Below are positions 22,797 to 35,700 of a stretch of 64,000 bases of DNA, piece after piece. The notes under the pieces were generated by a model, which did no database searches, was not told the origin of the DNA, and saw only the letters and a program-made list of their open reading frames with translations. This DNA is from Amyelois transitella (lineage: Eukaryota > Arthropoda > Insecta > Lepidoptera > Pyralidae), in contig NC_083506.1 of assembly GCF_032362555.1 (NCBI RefSeq), positions 12,199,501 through 12,263,500 on the forward strand. The letters are read 5' to 3'. A program made the translations under genes and the position numbers. The number at the start of each line of letters is the position of its first letter. Positions within the stretch are counted from its first letter, which is position 1.

Positions 22797-25700
22797 ATGG
22801 TCCTAGAGACTCTCATTCAGGACGAAGGTGACTCAGAATTTGACATCATGAATTCAGCCGTCAGCACTGAATCTATGGATATGACAGAGGAGGTAATAAA
22901 TTTACTTTTTTTCATATTAGGTGCTTAGCTTACACTACTCCCAACTTAATTCTGTTTAGGATAGGACTTTAAATTTCATAATAAACATAACAATGTTTGC
23001 TAAAAAGTATGAAGGGAAAATCCATATAAATTATTTAAAACTCACTATGCCCAGAGTGAATAAACAAAAATATGGAATAACTTTCACTAAGTCATCATAT
23101 CCATAAACACAATAATTAAGGTAGCTGCCATACATATAAAGTTCATGACGCAAACAAGAAACTAAGGAGTGACGTCAGTCTTAAGTAGCGTTTAGGACTC
23201 GTCCAAATAATGTGTTGTTACTTCGTATATCTCAGGTATTTTGTTGTTTATTGATGCCATTATTTTTACCAATGTTTCAAGTTGTTGTCAAACTAAATTA
23301 ACACAAAAACGAAAGAAAAATGTAAATGGATGAATGAAAACAGGTTGACTAAGCAGATATACAAGGAGAGTGTGGAGGAAACGGAGTGGGAAGACCTAGA
23401 CGAACGTATCTTGATCAAATTAAGGACGTCCTGGTAAGGGGTCACTTCAAAAGTGCCCGAGACCGCCGAGCTTGCACAAAGAGAGTTATGAATGTGGATG
23501 AACCGAAGGAAGTATGCAGAGATCCGGGAAAGAGGCGTGATTTTATGTATGTATGTACGAAAGAAATTATTGTAATCATGCCTGTTCCCAGGACATGTCT
23601 CAAGTGGACGGCTGCGGTCTCAGCGGCGCTTCGGACGACGACGAGGAGTGCGTGTCGTCCCCCACCGGCTCCAATTACGACGACAGCGCGGACATCATCA
23701 AGAACGCTATGAGCGATGAGGTCACCAAACAGCTGGCCGCTGCTGGTGTGTTTATATATATATCTATAGTGTACACACATGTGCCGTGTGGTTCTCGGCG
23801 CTACTAAAAAAAAGTATAGGAACTCTCCATCTCGATTCCATGGATGTCGTATAAGGCGAGTAAGGGATAGGTTTGTTTAATTGGGGTTCTTCTCTTAGGC
23901 GATGGGCCAGCAACATGTCACTATTTGAATCTCAATTCTGTCATTAAGCCAAATAGCTGAACGTGGCCATTCAGTCTTTTGGCTCTGTCTACCCCGCAAG
24001 GGATATAGACGTGACCATATGTATACATACATACATAAAATCACGCCTCTTTCCCGGAGGGGTAGGCAGAGACTACCTCTTTTCACTTGCCACCTTACAT
24101 ATGTATGTAGGTATGTATTGTGTCGTGTATGATGTTGGGTGCGTGACCGTGTCCAGGTCCGGTAGGCATGGCCGCGGCGGCCGCCATCGCCTCGTCAAAG
24201 AAGCGCAAGCGCCCGCACTCCTTCGAGACCAACCCATCGGTCAGGAAGCGGCATCAGAACAGGCTGCTGAGGAAATTGAGGGTGAGTTGTGACATTCACA
24301 TGTGTTAAATCAGTTTTGATGGCCTCTGTCTGTAGTGCACTTGTCTGTGACACCGGTGGTCCCGGGTTCGAATCTCGGTTTAGAATGAACTTTTGCTAAT
24401 TGGCCTGGGTCTTGCGATGTTTATCTATATTAAGTGTTTATTATCGAATACTCGTGTAGTATTGTTGAGTTAGTATCTCGTATCACAAGTTTCGAACTTA
24501 GTTCGTGGCTAACTCAATCTGTGTAATTTGACCTATCACCTAGGTCCATGGCCATCTCCTTTTTTGGAGTCAGTTTTAAAATGCTTACCTAAAATTAAAG
24601 GAGTATTTTAGTTTGTATTGAATAAACTCCACAACTTATTTGTGATCTCTTTCCATGATAGCAAACCATAGAGGAGTTCGCGACCCGCGTGGGCCAACAA
24701 GCTGTCGTTCTAGTGGCCACCCCGGGGAAGCCCAACACCTCGTACCGGGTGTTCGGCGCCAAGCCGCTGGAGGACGTGGTGAGGAACCTCCGCTGCATGA
24801 TCATGGAGGAACTGGAGAACGCGCTGGCTCAGCAGGTAAGCATGCTTCATTGAACCGAAGAGGGGGTAGTGGTAAAATGGGAATTTGCAATAGGTGCTTC
24901 CAAAGCCCTAATGCACGATGGTGCAACTGGATCTGTGCAAAAACTAGAGAGCGGGGGTAAAATAAGAACATGCGTTTTTTGAAGGGGGTTTAAGATTTAA
25001 AAATATTAGTCTGGCTTTGAGTTCTTTTGGATAAACTGTGGTGTCACTTCAATAAAAAAGCGTTTTGAGGCAACGCGACCTAAAATAGAAATGTATCTTT
25101 AGTTTTACAACAAACTCTAGATATTGATAGTTTACCATTTATTTCTTGTTATATTTGTATATTTTTTTTTACCTGCCTTTTATTATTGACACTGAAAATG
25201 GCAAACTGCTTTCGTAACGTCGTGAACGTCCCGTCACGCAGGAGGCAGTGTGTCATCTTGGAGTCTTAAGCTAATTTACTGAAAACAATAAGATTTAAGG
25301 CTTAATGGAAAATTATCAGTCTTCTCAAGACTGTTGTCTACCAGATAAGGGGATAAAGACGTGATTATATGTATGTATACACTAGCGAACTTTCACTTAA
25401 TATACTGACTTGTAAAGTGAGGGAATGTCTTGCCCCCTTGTCCCCCCCCCCTTGTCCCCCCCCCCTGTGCCGTGCGGAAATAATAACTGAGTCAGTTCGG
25501 GCTGGGCGGGCCGGCGCAGGCGCCGCCGCCGCCGCAGGACGACCCGTCGCTGTTCGAGCTGCCGCCGCTCATCATCGACGGCATCCCCACGCCCGTCGAG
25601 AAGATGACGCAGGCGCAGCTGCGCGCCTTCATCCCGCTCATGCTCAAGTACTCCATGGGTGAGTCGCGCTTTGTCTGTCTGTTTGTAAGCTCTTTATTGC

Positions 25701-28700
25701 ATATAAAAAAAATAACGAAACAGTCATTAGATTTTAAACAAAATGTACAATGGTGGACTTTAATTACTTTCAGTAAAACAAAAGAAAATGAAAATTCCAA
25801 TCCTCCATCCAATAGTAAAATAAAAATGTGTTTTTTTTTTGTTTGTAATCAATAAACTCAGTACAAAACTGATTTTAATGTCAGTCATCTTATATTATAG
25901 AATTTAGGTTAGCTTTTATATCCTGAAGTTTATCATAAAATTCTAATAAATATTATAATACATTGCCATGATTAATAATGTTTTGATGTTGCAGTTCGTG
26001 GTAAGCCGGGCTGGGGCCGGGAGTCCACGCGTCCGCCGTGGTGGCCCAAGGACCTGCCCTGGGCCAACGTCAGAATGGACGCCCGCTCAGAGGACGAGAA
26101 ACAGAAGGTATGTGATTTACATACATATACATATGGTCTATATCCCTTGCGGGGTAGACAGAGCCAACAGTCTTGAAAAGACTGAATGGCCACGATCAGC
26201 TATTTGGCTTAATGATAGGATTGAGATTCAAATAGTGACAGGTTGATAGCCCATCGCCTAAAGAAGAATCCAAAGTTTGTAAGCCTATCCCTTAGTCGCC
26301 TTTTACGACATCCATGGGAAAGAGATGGAGTGGTCCTTTTCTTTTTTGTATTGGTGCTGGGAACCACTCGGCACATGTGTTATTGTTGTTGTTGTATTAT
26401 ATGTGATTTATTTTTATTTTATTTATTTGGTCTACCATTGTTTGCTACATTGAAACATGATATACAATCTAATACACATGTTAATTTAATTGCTAAACGC
26501 GCAAACCATTGAAGGTAAACACCACATACTCAAATTCTTGTTGAAAACATTAATAATATTGAGTGAATTTCTAACAATTTTGAATATTATTTTTTTTTCA
26601 ATTAGCAATAAAAATATAAAATTTTGAAAATATTGTTAAACAGTTTATGTTATTTATGCTTCATTGTTATAATTACGAATTTGTTAAGTAGGCGGACTTA
26701 TTGATTGGTGATTTGAATCTCATGCCCGGACAGATGTCGTGGACGCACGCGTTACGTCAGATCGTGATCAACTGCTACAAGTACCACGGCCGGGAGGATC
26801 TGCTGCCCGCCTTCACCGAGGAGGACGATAAACCGCAGACACAACCCGTGAGTTACTTTTTATATACATATATGTATAGTTATGTCTGTCTGTCTGTATG
26901 TATGACTAACACATGAAATTTACATTTTGCTTAATATTGTTTTAAGAAAGGTTCTGTTAACTTACTAAATGATATAATCAGAATTCCTTTCTCAGTACTT
27001 CTTTAATAAATTACAATAATACATCTAATTATACTTCTTGTAGCTCGAGTTCCCTTTTTTTTCAATGCACCGAAAAACGCGGCTAAATCAAACGTCAAAA
27101 CGCCAAATCAGTATTGCCAACACATGACAATAAAATACTATTTTTTTTTAATGTTACCAGTTCACTTTGGGACTGAGGCAAAACTCAATGTGTGTTGTTA
27201 CATTGAGTTTTGGCAAGTGAATGAATTTGTCTATTTCTTAATTGTTAATAAGTAATAAGGTATAATGTGATTTTCGTTTTTTTTACACAGTAATACTATA
27301 GAAATTTAACTTAACATATTTATAATATTCCTTATACGTAATTTTTCATGTATGTTATTGACGAAATTTGTTAAGACTTTAGAAATTTAACTTAACATAT
27401 TTAGAATATTTTTTATACGTAATTTTTCATGTATGTTATTAACGAAATTTGTCAAGGAAAATTTTCCTTGAAATCGCTTTTAACTAACTACTGAATGTTA
27501 ACAAAAGTCTTTTTTTTTTTTGCTATAATTAACAATAAGTATCTTTACGATAAGTATCTAACTAATAAGTATCTTTAAGATAAGTATGTTTTGTACAAAA
27601 AGAATCTTGCCAACATGAACATAGAGTGTACTAACCCAACCCCGGCCATTCCGCACGCTGCCCGGACCGGTACCGTACCGCTACAGATATCGGCGTGCAT
27701 GCCCGGCGCCGGCGCGGGCCGCGCGCCCGCCGCGCTCGCCGCGCAGCAGGTCTGCATCGACCAGGTCACGCTGCAGGACGTCGATGTACGCACCCAGGCT
27801 ACTGCTGTCTTACAGCGGCCCGCTGTTTAACAGCCCACACTATTGACTTACAGCGGGCCGCTATTTAACAGCACCCCGTCTACTGCTTACTTACAGCGGG
27901 CCACTGTTTACCACCCCATACTACTGACTTACAGCGGGCTGCTGTTTACCAGCCCACACTGCTGAATTACAACGGGCCGCTATTTAACAGCCCACACTAC
28001 TGACTTACAGCGGGCCGCTATTTAACAGCCCACACTGCTGACTTACAGCGGGCCGCTCTTCACCACCCCACACTATTGACTTACAGCGGGCCGCTCTTTA
28101 CCAGCCCACACTGCTGACTTACAGCGGACGGCTCTTTACCAGCCCACACTATTGACTTACAGCGGGCCGCACTTTACCAACCCACACTATTGACTTACAG
28201 CGGACCGCTATTTACCAGCCCACACTGCTGAATTACAACGGGCCGCTATTTAACAGGCCACACTACTGACTTACAGCGGGCTGCTATTTACCAGCCCACA
28301 TTACTGTCTACCAGCGGGCCGCACTTTACCAGCCCACACTACTGACTTACAGCGGGCCGCACTTTACCAGCCCTCTTGTAGTGCCACCCGCGAACTACCG
28401 CTGTTTCGTTAAAAGGGACGGCGATAGTTTTTCGCGCGATGAAAAAAAGGCGCGTGCCGTGCTAGATCGGGTGAGTCAGGTGTTTACACGGAACGACTCA
28501 TGTTTGACCTTAATTCTAAAACCCATAGTGGATTATGGGTTAACTTTATAGTTGCCTGACGTATGTATAAGAGGATTTTTTGAGGGATTAATGCCTGTTT
28601 TACTCGATATAACGCGTCGAACAAGTAAACAGGAATTTGTATGGAATTGCTTTAGTACCATCGCGTACCATTACAGGAAGCTACTGCCGTCTGACCTCCG

Positions 28701-29708
28701 CAACATTTCCAGGAGAACCCAAATCATACTGGAATATGATTACACATCCAATTTTCTGACTTACGAATTATTAAACCATTATTATTATTCTTCCGCGGAC
28801 TTTACTTTCAAATTAACAACTGAAAATGAAACTAAGAAATTCAAGAAAGCGCTATGATGAAAGAAACTTTAATAATTATTTTTATTTTTATATGTAGGTA
28901 CTTTTAAAAAGACATAAACATTATCGTGGACTTTACTTTCAAATCAGCAACTGAAAATGAAACTAAGAAATTCGAGAATGCGCTATGATGAAAGAAACTT
29001 TAATAATTATTTTTATTTTTATACGTACCTAGGTATTTTTAAAAAGACATAAACATTAATCTACATTAATACAGATGTCGCAGTACGCCCCGGCAGTTCT
29101 CCAGACCATCACCAATCCGGACGGCACAGTGTCCCTCATACAAGTGGACCCCAACAACCCCATCATAACGCTGCCAGACGGCACTACGGCCCAAGTGGTG
29201 AGTCAGTTTGTGGCTTTTGATCATTATCACTACATAGTATAAAACAAAGTCGCTATTTTAGTCTGTTTGTCTGTATGCTTAAATCTTTAAAATTACGCAA
29301 CGGATTTTGATGCGGTTTTTTGTAACAGGTGGAGTGATTCAAGAGGAAGGTTTTTATGTATAATAACATTTATAATTTTGCACCCGTGCGAAGCCGGGGC
29401 GAGTCGCTAGTACATATATAAAATCACGCCTCTTTTCCTGGAGAGGTAGGCAGAGACTACCAGCCAAATAGCTGACTATTTGGCTAAATGATATGAGATT
29501 CAAATAGTGACAGGTTGCTAGCCCATCGCCTAAAGGAAGAATTCCAAGTTTATAAGCCTATCCCTTAGTCGCCTTTTACGACATCCATGGGAAAGACATG
29601 GAGTGATCCTATTCTTTTTTGTATTGGTGCCGGGAACCACACGGCACCAATACAAAAAAGACATACATACATACATATGTGTATATATATACACATATAC
29701 ATATATAT

Positions 29709-29740
<32 letters not shown>

Positions 29741-32700
29741 GCAGTGTAGTTTGTTCCGCCGCTTCTTCTACACATGTGCTTTGGAAGCGGTAGTAGTTAT
29801 AATTAGATTTAAGTGATGTGACGTCAATAAGTGATACCTTGTATCCAATTTTGAAAATAAATCTATTCTATTCTATTCTATATATATATACATACATACA
29901 TATATATACATATATATATATGTGTGCCATAGTGTCAGCTGGGCGTTGTTGCCAATGTACATGGTGGTTCGGTTCCAGATCCACAGCGGCGAGGGCGGCG
30001 CGGGCGTGGTGTCGGCGCTGGACGGCGAGGGCGCGGTGGCCGTGGACCTCAACGCGGTGGCCGAGGCCACGCTCAACCACGACGGCCAGATCATTCTCAC
30101 CGGCGAGGACGGCCACGGTACGGGGCTTACACACACACACACACACACGTATATATATATATATTATATACTAGAGGCCGCCGGCGACTTCGTCCGCGTG
30201 GTATCATTCCCGCGGGGACTCCGAGATAAAAAGTAGCCTATATGTTATTCTGGTTAGTCAGCTACCTACATACCAAATTTCATCCTAATCGGTTCAGTTA
30301 TTTATGCGTGAAAGAGGAACAAACATCCATACTGACATACAAACTTTCGCATTTATAATATTAGTAGGATATATTATATATATATATGTTGAATATTTAA
30401 ATTTTGGCGCCTCCCATTGCGAACAATATAGTCTGTGACTATGTGTCAATGTCATATATGTACATATGGCCACGGTAGGGGGGTCGTAATAGTTCATTCA
30501 GCCGGCATTGAAGCCAATCTCAATAAGCCATATAGCTGAATGTGGCCATTGTCTTCTCGAGACTGTTGGCTCTGTCTACCCCGCAAGGGATATAGACGTA
30601 GACCATATGTATGTATGTATGTGTATAGGTACTTTATAGCTGTGCCCACTGCGTCCGCGTGAAATTGTTAATTTGGGCGTCATTGAAGCCTTCGAGGATG
30701 ATTAATTTTCCCCGTTTTATTTTTTCACTTTTTACATTGATTTCTTTGCTCCTTTTAGTTGCAGCGTGATGTTTTAAGCCTTAAAGCCTTCCTCGATAAA
30801 TGGTCTATTCAACGCCAAAATATTTTTTAATTTATACCAGTAATAGTTCCTGAGATTAGTGCGTTCAAACAAACTCTTCAACTTTATAATATTAGTATAG
30901 ATATAAAATTCTCGTGTCACAATGTTCGTTCCCGTACTCATCTGAATCCGCTTGACAGATTCTCATCAAATTTTGTGAGCATATTAAGTAGGTCGGAGAA
31001 TCGGCCAACATCTATTTTTCATACCCCTTAGTGATGAGATTTGTCCACCCTTAACACTTTTTTTTACCAGAAATTACTTAAAAATTATTTATATGGCATA
31101 ACAACGTTTGCCGGGACAGCTAGTATATATGTATATAAAATGTGTTTTATAATAACTCTTGGATTATATGATGAACAGTAAAACTATAACCAGAATTGTG
31201 TTGCTCTGAAAAGAGGTTTATTACAAAAACAAATGTTTACAGTTTGACAAAACATTCTTTCATATTAATTAACCATTGACTTGCCTGAATAGAGAAACAA
31301 CATTTAAAGCTATTGTTTCACCAGTGCTTATTAATGATTAAAATAACAATTAAAGAATAAGTCTGCCTTGTTTTAAGATTTTAATTTTATAAAAATTGTG
31401 GCGCGGCATCATGTCAACGTGACAGTGACAGTCGTCATAGTAACAAAGATTATGCATCCAAATTGTTACGCGGTAAATTTAAACTAAACGCCGAATGTAG
31501 TGTCACGCACTTCGTTTACACACAAATATATAGCATCCATAAACAAATAACTCCCTGAGAAATAACGAAGGACATAAAACATTATTTGAGCGAGTCCAAA
31601 GCGCCTAAGCAAATTACAAAACGCTAATTGAAGTATGACGTCACACCTACACTACATTTTAAAATGGACTTTCCTATTTTATTTGTCGTAGGTATATATT
31701 TCGGACACTCAGATTAGTTTTTATTTTGTTTCTTTTATTATAATTCTCATTTTATTTATTTTAGGGTACCTACATTATTAAATAAGTCACTCACATACAT
31801 TTATTTGTGCAGTTTTCATTCCGTTTCTTTATTTTTCTCATCTCGTTGCAGGCTACCCGGTGTCGGTGTCGGGCGTGATCACGGTGCCGGTGTCGGCGTC
31901 GGTGTACCAGTCCATGGTGGCCAGCATGCAGCAGCAGGACGGCGTGTGCGTCGCGCCGCTCGTGCAGGTGCGCCGGCGCCGCCTCAAGCTCGACATTGTA
32001 TAGCTTTTCCGGGGGGCGTCGTGTCATAAGGGAGATTGCATAGCTTTTGTGACTGCGTGTCTCTTCGAACTATGGCATTGGCAGAATCAGAAGTTCGGTG
32101 GAAGTGATGATATAGAAAAGAAAGCTGAAATTGTATTTGACTAATTGAAGACGTGCAATAGTTTAGATTTTACAAATATTTCATGCCAAATGAAATATGT
32201 AAATAATGCAGAGATCGTGGCAAGTGGAAAGAGGTAGTCTCTGCCTACCCCTCCGGGAAAGAGGCGTGATTTTATGTATGTATGTATGAAATATGTTGGT
32301 GTTTGATGCTAGTTTCAAATTTAAATATGCAAAAGGAATTGTATGACTGATTGACGTTTGAACGAACAGCTCAATCCGCTGGGTCGGGAGACTTGAAATT
32401 TGACGTGTAGGTTCTTTATCGGTGCACTAAGGGAGTGTTTCCCGTAATTCCCGCGGGAACGGGTATTAGTATAATTGAAAATAATTCGCGTAAAAAAATA
32501 TTAGGTATATATTACGGTGATTTTTCTCTTTACGCGAGCGTCCTCTAGTAATAAAAGTTACTTTACGCCACGCCTTATAGGTGTTCAATTGGTTATTTAG
32601 CAATAGCATATTCTGCATATGAGTTAAAATCACTACTGCTACAGTACTGTCAAAGTCAAAAGATCCACCACGTCAAATGAAATGACATTGACAAAAAAAA

Positions 32701-35700
32701 ATATGTTTTTTTTTTGTAGACAATACTATCAAGTTACTACTTATTTCAATTTAAAATAAACAATATAAAAGTCTTTTCAATGAGTCGCATACCTAATAAG
32801 TACAAGTTACATTTGAAACGATCACTGGTCACACACACGCGCATTAGTTTTAAATGAATTGGATGAGTTCAGTCTACTAAAAGAAATTTTTTCCAATGAC
32901 ATGCAGTCTCGAACTTTTTTTTGAGGCTAACTCAATCTGTGTAATTTGTACCCTATAAGTAAGTGAATAAGTCCAGTGAATTGGATATTTCTGACAATTT
33001 TTTTTTTAATTTTGAGTAGGAATATGTACCGAGTGGCTTTGTAGATGAGACAAATCGTAGGGGTGGAAATTTACATGACAACTTAAATTATAAAAAAATA
33101 GGCATACAATATTGGCGTTAAATAACACATTTGAATATTAACTGACGGCAACATATCCGCCTTTTTGTACGTTGTTTTTGTGCAATAAAGTTTAAAATAA
33201 ATAAATAACTAAATGATAAACGTATAACGTTGTAGTTTATTAGAATGGATAGATCCGAATAAAAGGAATAGTTATGCTCAGCGATGGAAATAACGCATAG
33301 AAAAAAAATAATAATTCTGAGTCATAGACTAGATTTTAGTTATAAAAACCAAAATTTTTTAGAATAAGCGACAATATAATATTTGCTTTTGTCCTATGAC
33401 GTGTTCGATTAAGAAGTATATTGGGCCACATAGAAAAGTCATACCACCGTATTATTATGTATCGATATTCCTGTGGCCTACTGTACATAGCGGAGATGAT
33501 CGCGCCAGTGCAACGAATGTGATATTTTGTATTGTATAATAAATTATTGCAAAGATCTCGTTAACTCAAATGTTTCTATCGAAAAATGTCTGTCAAACGG
33601 TATTTCTATAGACATCGGAATAATACAATTCAAAAGAAATGTCATATTGAACTTTTTGTTTAAAATTATAATTGTGTCGACGTTTTGCATCGCACGTAGA
33701 TAACTGTGCAATCGTAAAACTGTCAAATAAATATCCGATTTTAGAAAAACCATGTGACGATCACCATTCATTATCACTTGCCACTTCTATAGTCTTATGA
33801 ATTCCGAATTCTATGCTCTTATTCATCTTACACATTTACGGACAGAGACCATAATTAATTAAATACTCTCAAACCTGATGTCAGATATTTTTTTGATAGA
33901 AACTTAATATAAATAAATTTTATTTACAAAATTAGTTTTAGCTTTTGTTTATTTGCTATGCTGCCAATGAACGCCGTATTAATTTACGTATATTTATACA
34001 ATAAATTCTGGACTGGTTTTTCTTTATACGACATTAGTGTTTTGGGTAAAACTCAAAGAATTTTCTTCGTAACTATTGTGTTATTCGTTAGCTTCTTAAA
34101 TAGAAAGTTGCATTCAGTTAAGAATCCATAGGCCGATGATTTGGAGCTCTCCTATACGGTGACGTGTATGGTGATTATCTGATAGATATATTGATGACAC
34201 ATTAAACTTTTAGATTTCGTCATTGCTATACAAAACATATGATACACTACACATTAATACAAAATTAAAATCACTGAAAAGTTTAAAAGAAATTCGATTC
34301 AAGTTGTCTACCCTTAGGTATCTTTAAATCTTCAAAACTGCACAACATTTTTTGCTGCTGAACCAGTAGTTGCTGAGATTAGCGCGTTTAAATAGTTTAT
34401 ATGTACTAAATGAGAACTAAAGAAGAGAGAAATAATCATATGTAAAGCACTGTAATAAATTTAAGGAAAACAAATTATAGAAATATTTTATACAATAAAA
34501 TTGAATTTGATATTTTCTTTTAACCAAACAATGTCATGACAAACGTTACTATGGCATACATATGCGTATGTATGCCATCTGGCTTTGCCCGTAAATATTT
34601 AAATAAACGTATTTATTAAATAATAAAATTAGGTTGCCTACACGTGACAACGGTATGCTGAAGCAAGTTGAAACCGTAACTCTGGAATCTATTTGCATTG
34701 AAAGAGTACGCGCTTTGTAAAGGGCTCATTATACACGTCAGTGGATGGCTCCAAAGTCCCCGTTTAAAATTGCAGCTATACGAAAAATTAGTCCAAGTCG
34801 CTGCTTGCTAGATTGCGAAAATGCATGTTTTTGCCATATTATGAAGCTGTGCACATAATTTTAGTTTTATTTTGCACATTGTTATTTTTGTCATATAATT
34901 ATTTTCTATGTTATGACTGTTATAGTATATTATGTGATGTTATTTAGATACTTATTTTTTTACTCTTTTTAGTTCAAAATATGTAGATAATTGTATAAGA
35001 GTTCCTAGCGATACCAAAAGTATTTTATTGAAATATGCATAATAATTGATATGATTGTCCGATTTAACCATGGAAATAATATATCATCTGTGCATCGTCC
35101 ATATTAAAAAAAAATGGAAATGATTTGATAAATGCTTAGTAAAAATTTTTTTTAATAGAAAATAATGTCTTTGACATGGATATTCAAATATTGGCAAATT
35201 TTAAGAGAAATAAAATCCGCCAACTTTCTTACGTGTTTGGTTAAAACACGCAAATATAAATATATAAATAAGCCAATTTTAAAATATTTATACTTGTTAC
35301 CAAATTATTTCATTTATGTTAGAGAGTTTTGTTTTGTTTGTGAAACGAAAAAAAAATAATGAACGTGTATTATTTTACAAAAAAGCATGTTGAATATAAT
35401 ACATTTGTTATTTTTTTTATCGTTTCAGTTATGTTTTCAGAGTTTATGCCGTTTTTTTGTTTTGCTAATTGCAATAAACATGTGAATGTGTAAATTTGTT
35501 TTTGTTTTATTGATTCGTAGTTTTAGTCTGTGTAAAAGCTTACAGTTTGTGATTTTTAATGTGTGTTTTTTTTTTTAGTTTTTGCCTTTTCAGCTTTTGC
35601 GTTACGTAATTCCGCATGAGGTGTGTATTATTTTGCTTGTAATTTTTTAACCTTACCTACATTATTTAGGCAACAATGATTCAATAATAATTTTTTATCT

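Noticed and set aside
23442-23807. Alternative ORFs overlapping ewg exon 2 on both strands
   Set aside because: Shadows of the exon reading DDSADI...VTKQLAAAG and of the LINE relic before it.
28552-28857. 101-codon plus ORF in an ewg intron (MPDVCIRGFFEGLMPVLLDI...)
   Set aside because: Possibly coding-like but no family recognised; its end overlaps a tandem duplication and it lacks flanking splice signals in frame with ewg. Likely a transposon or chance ORF.
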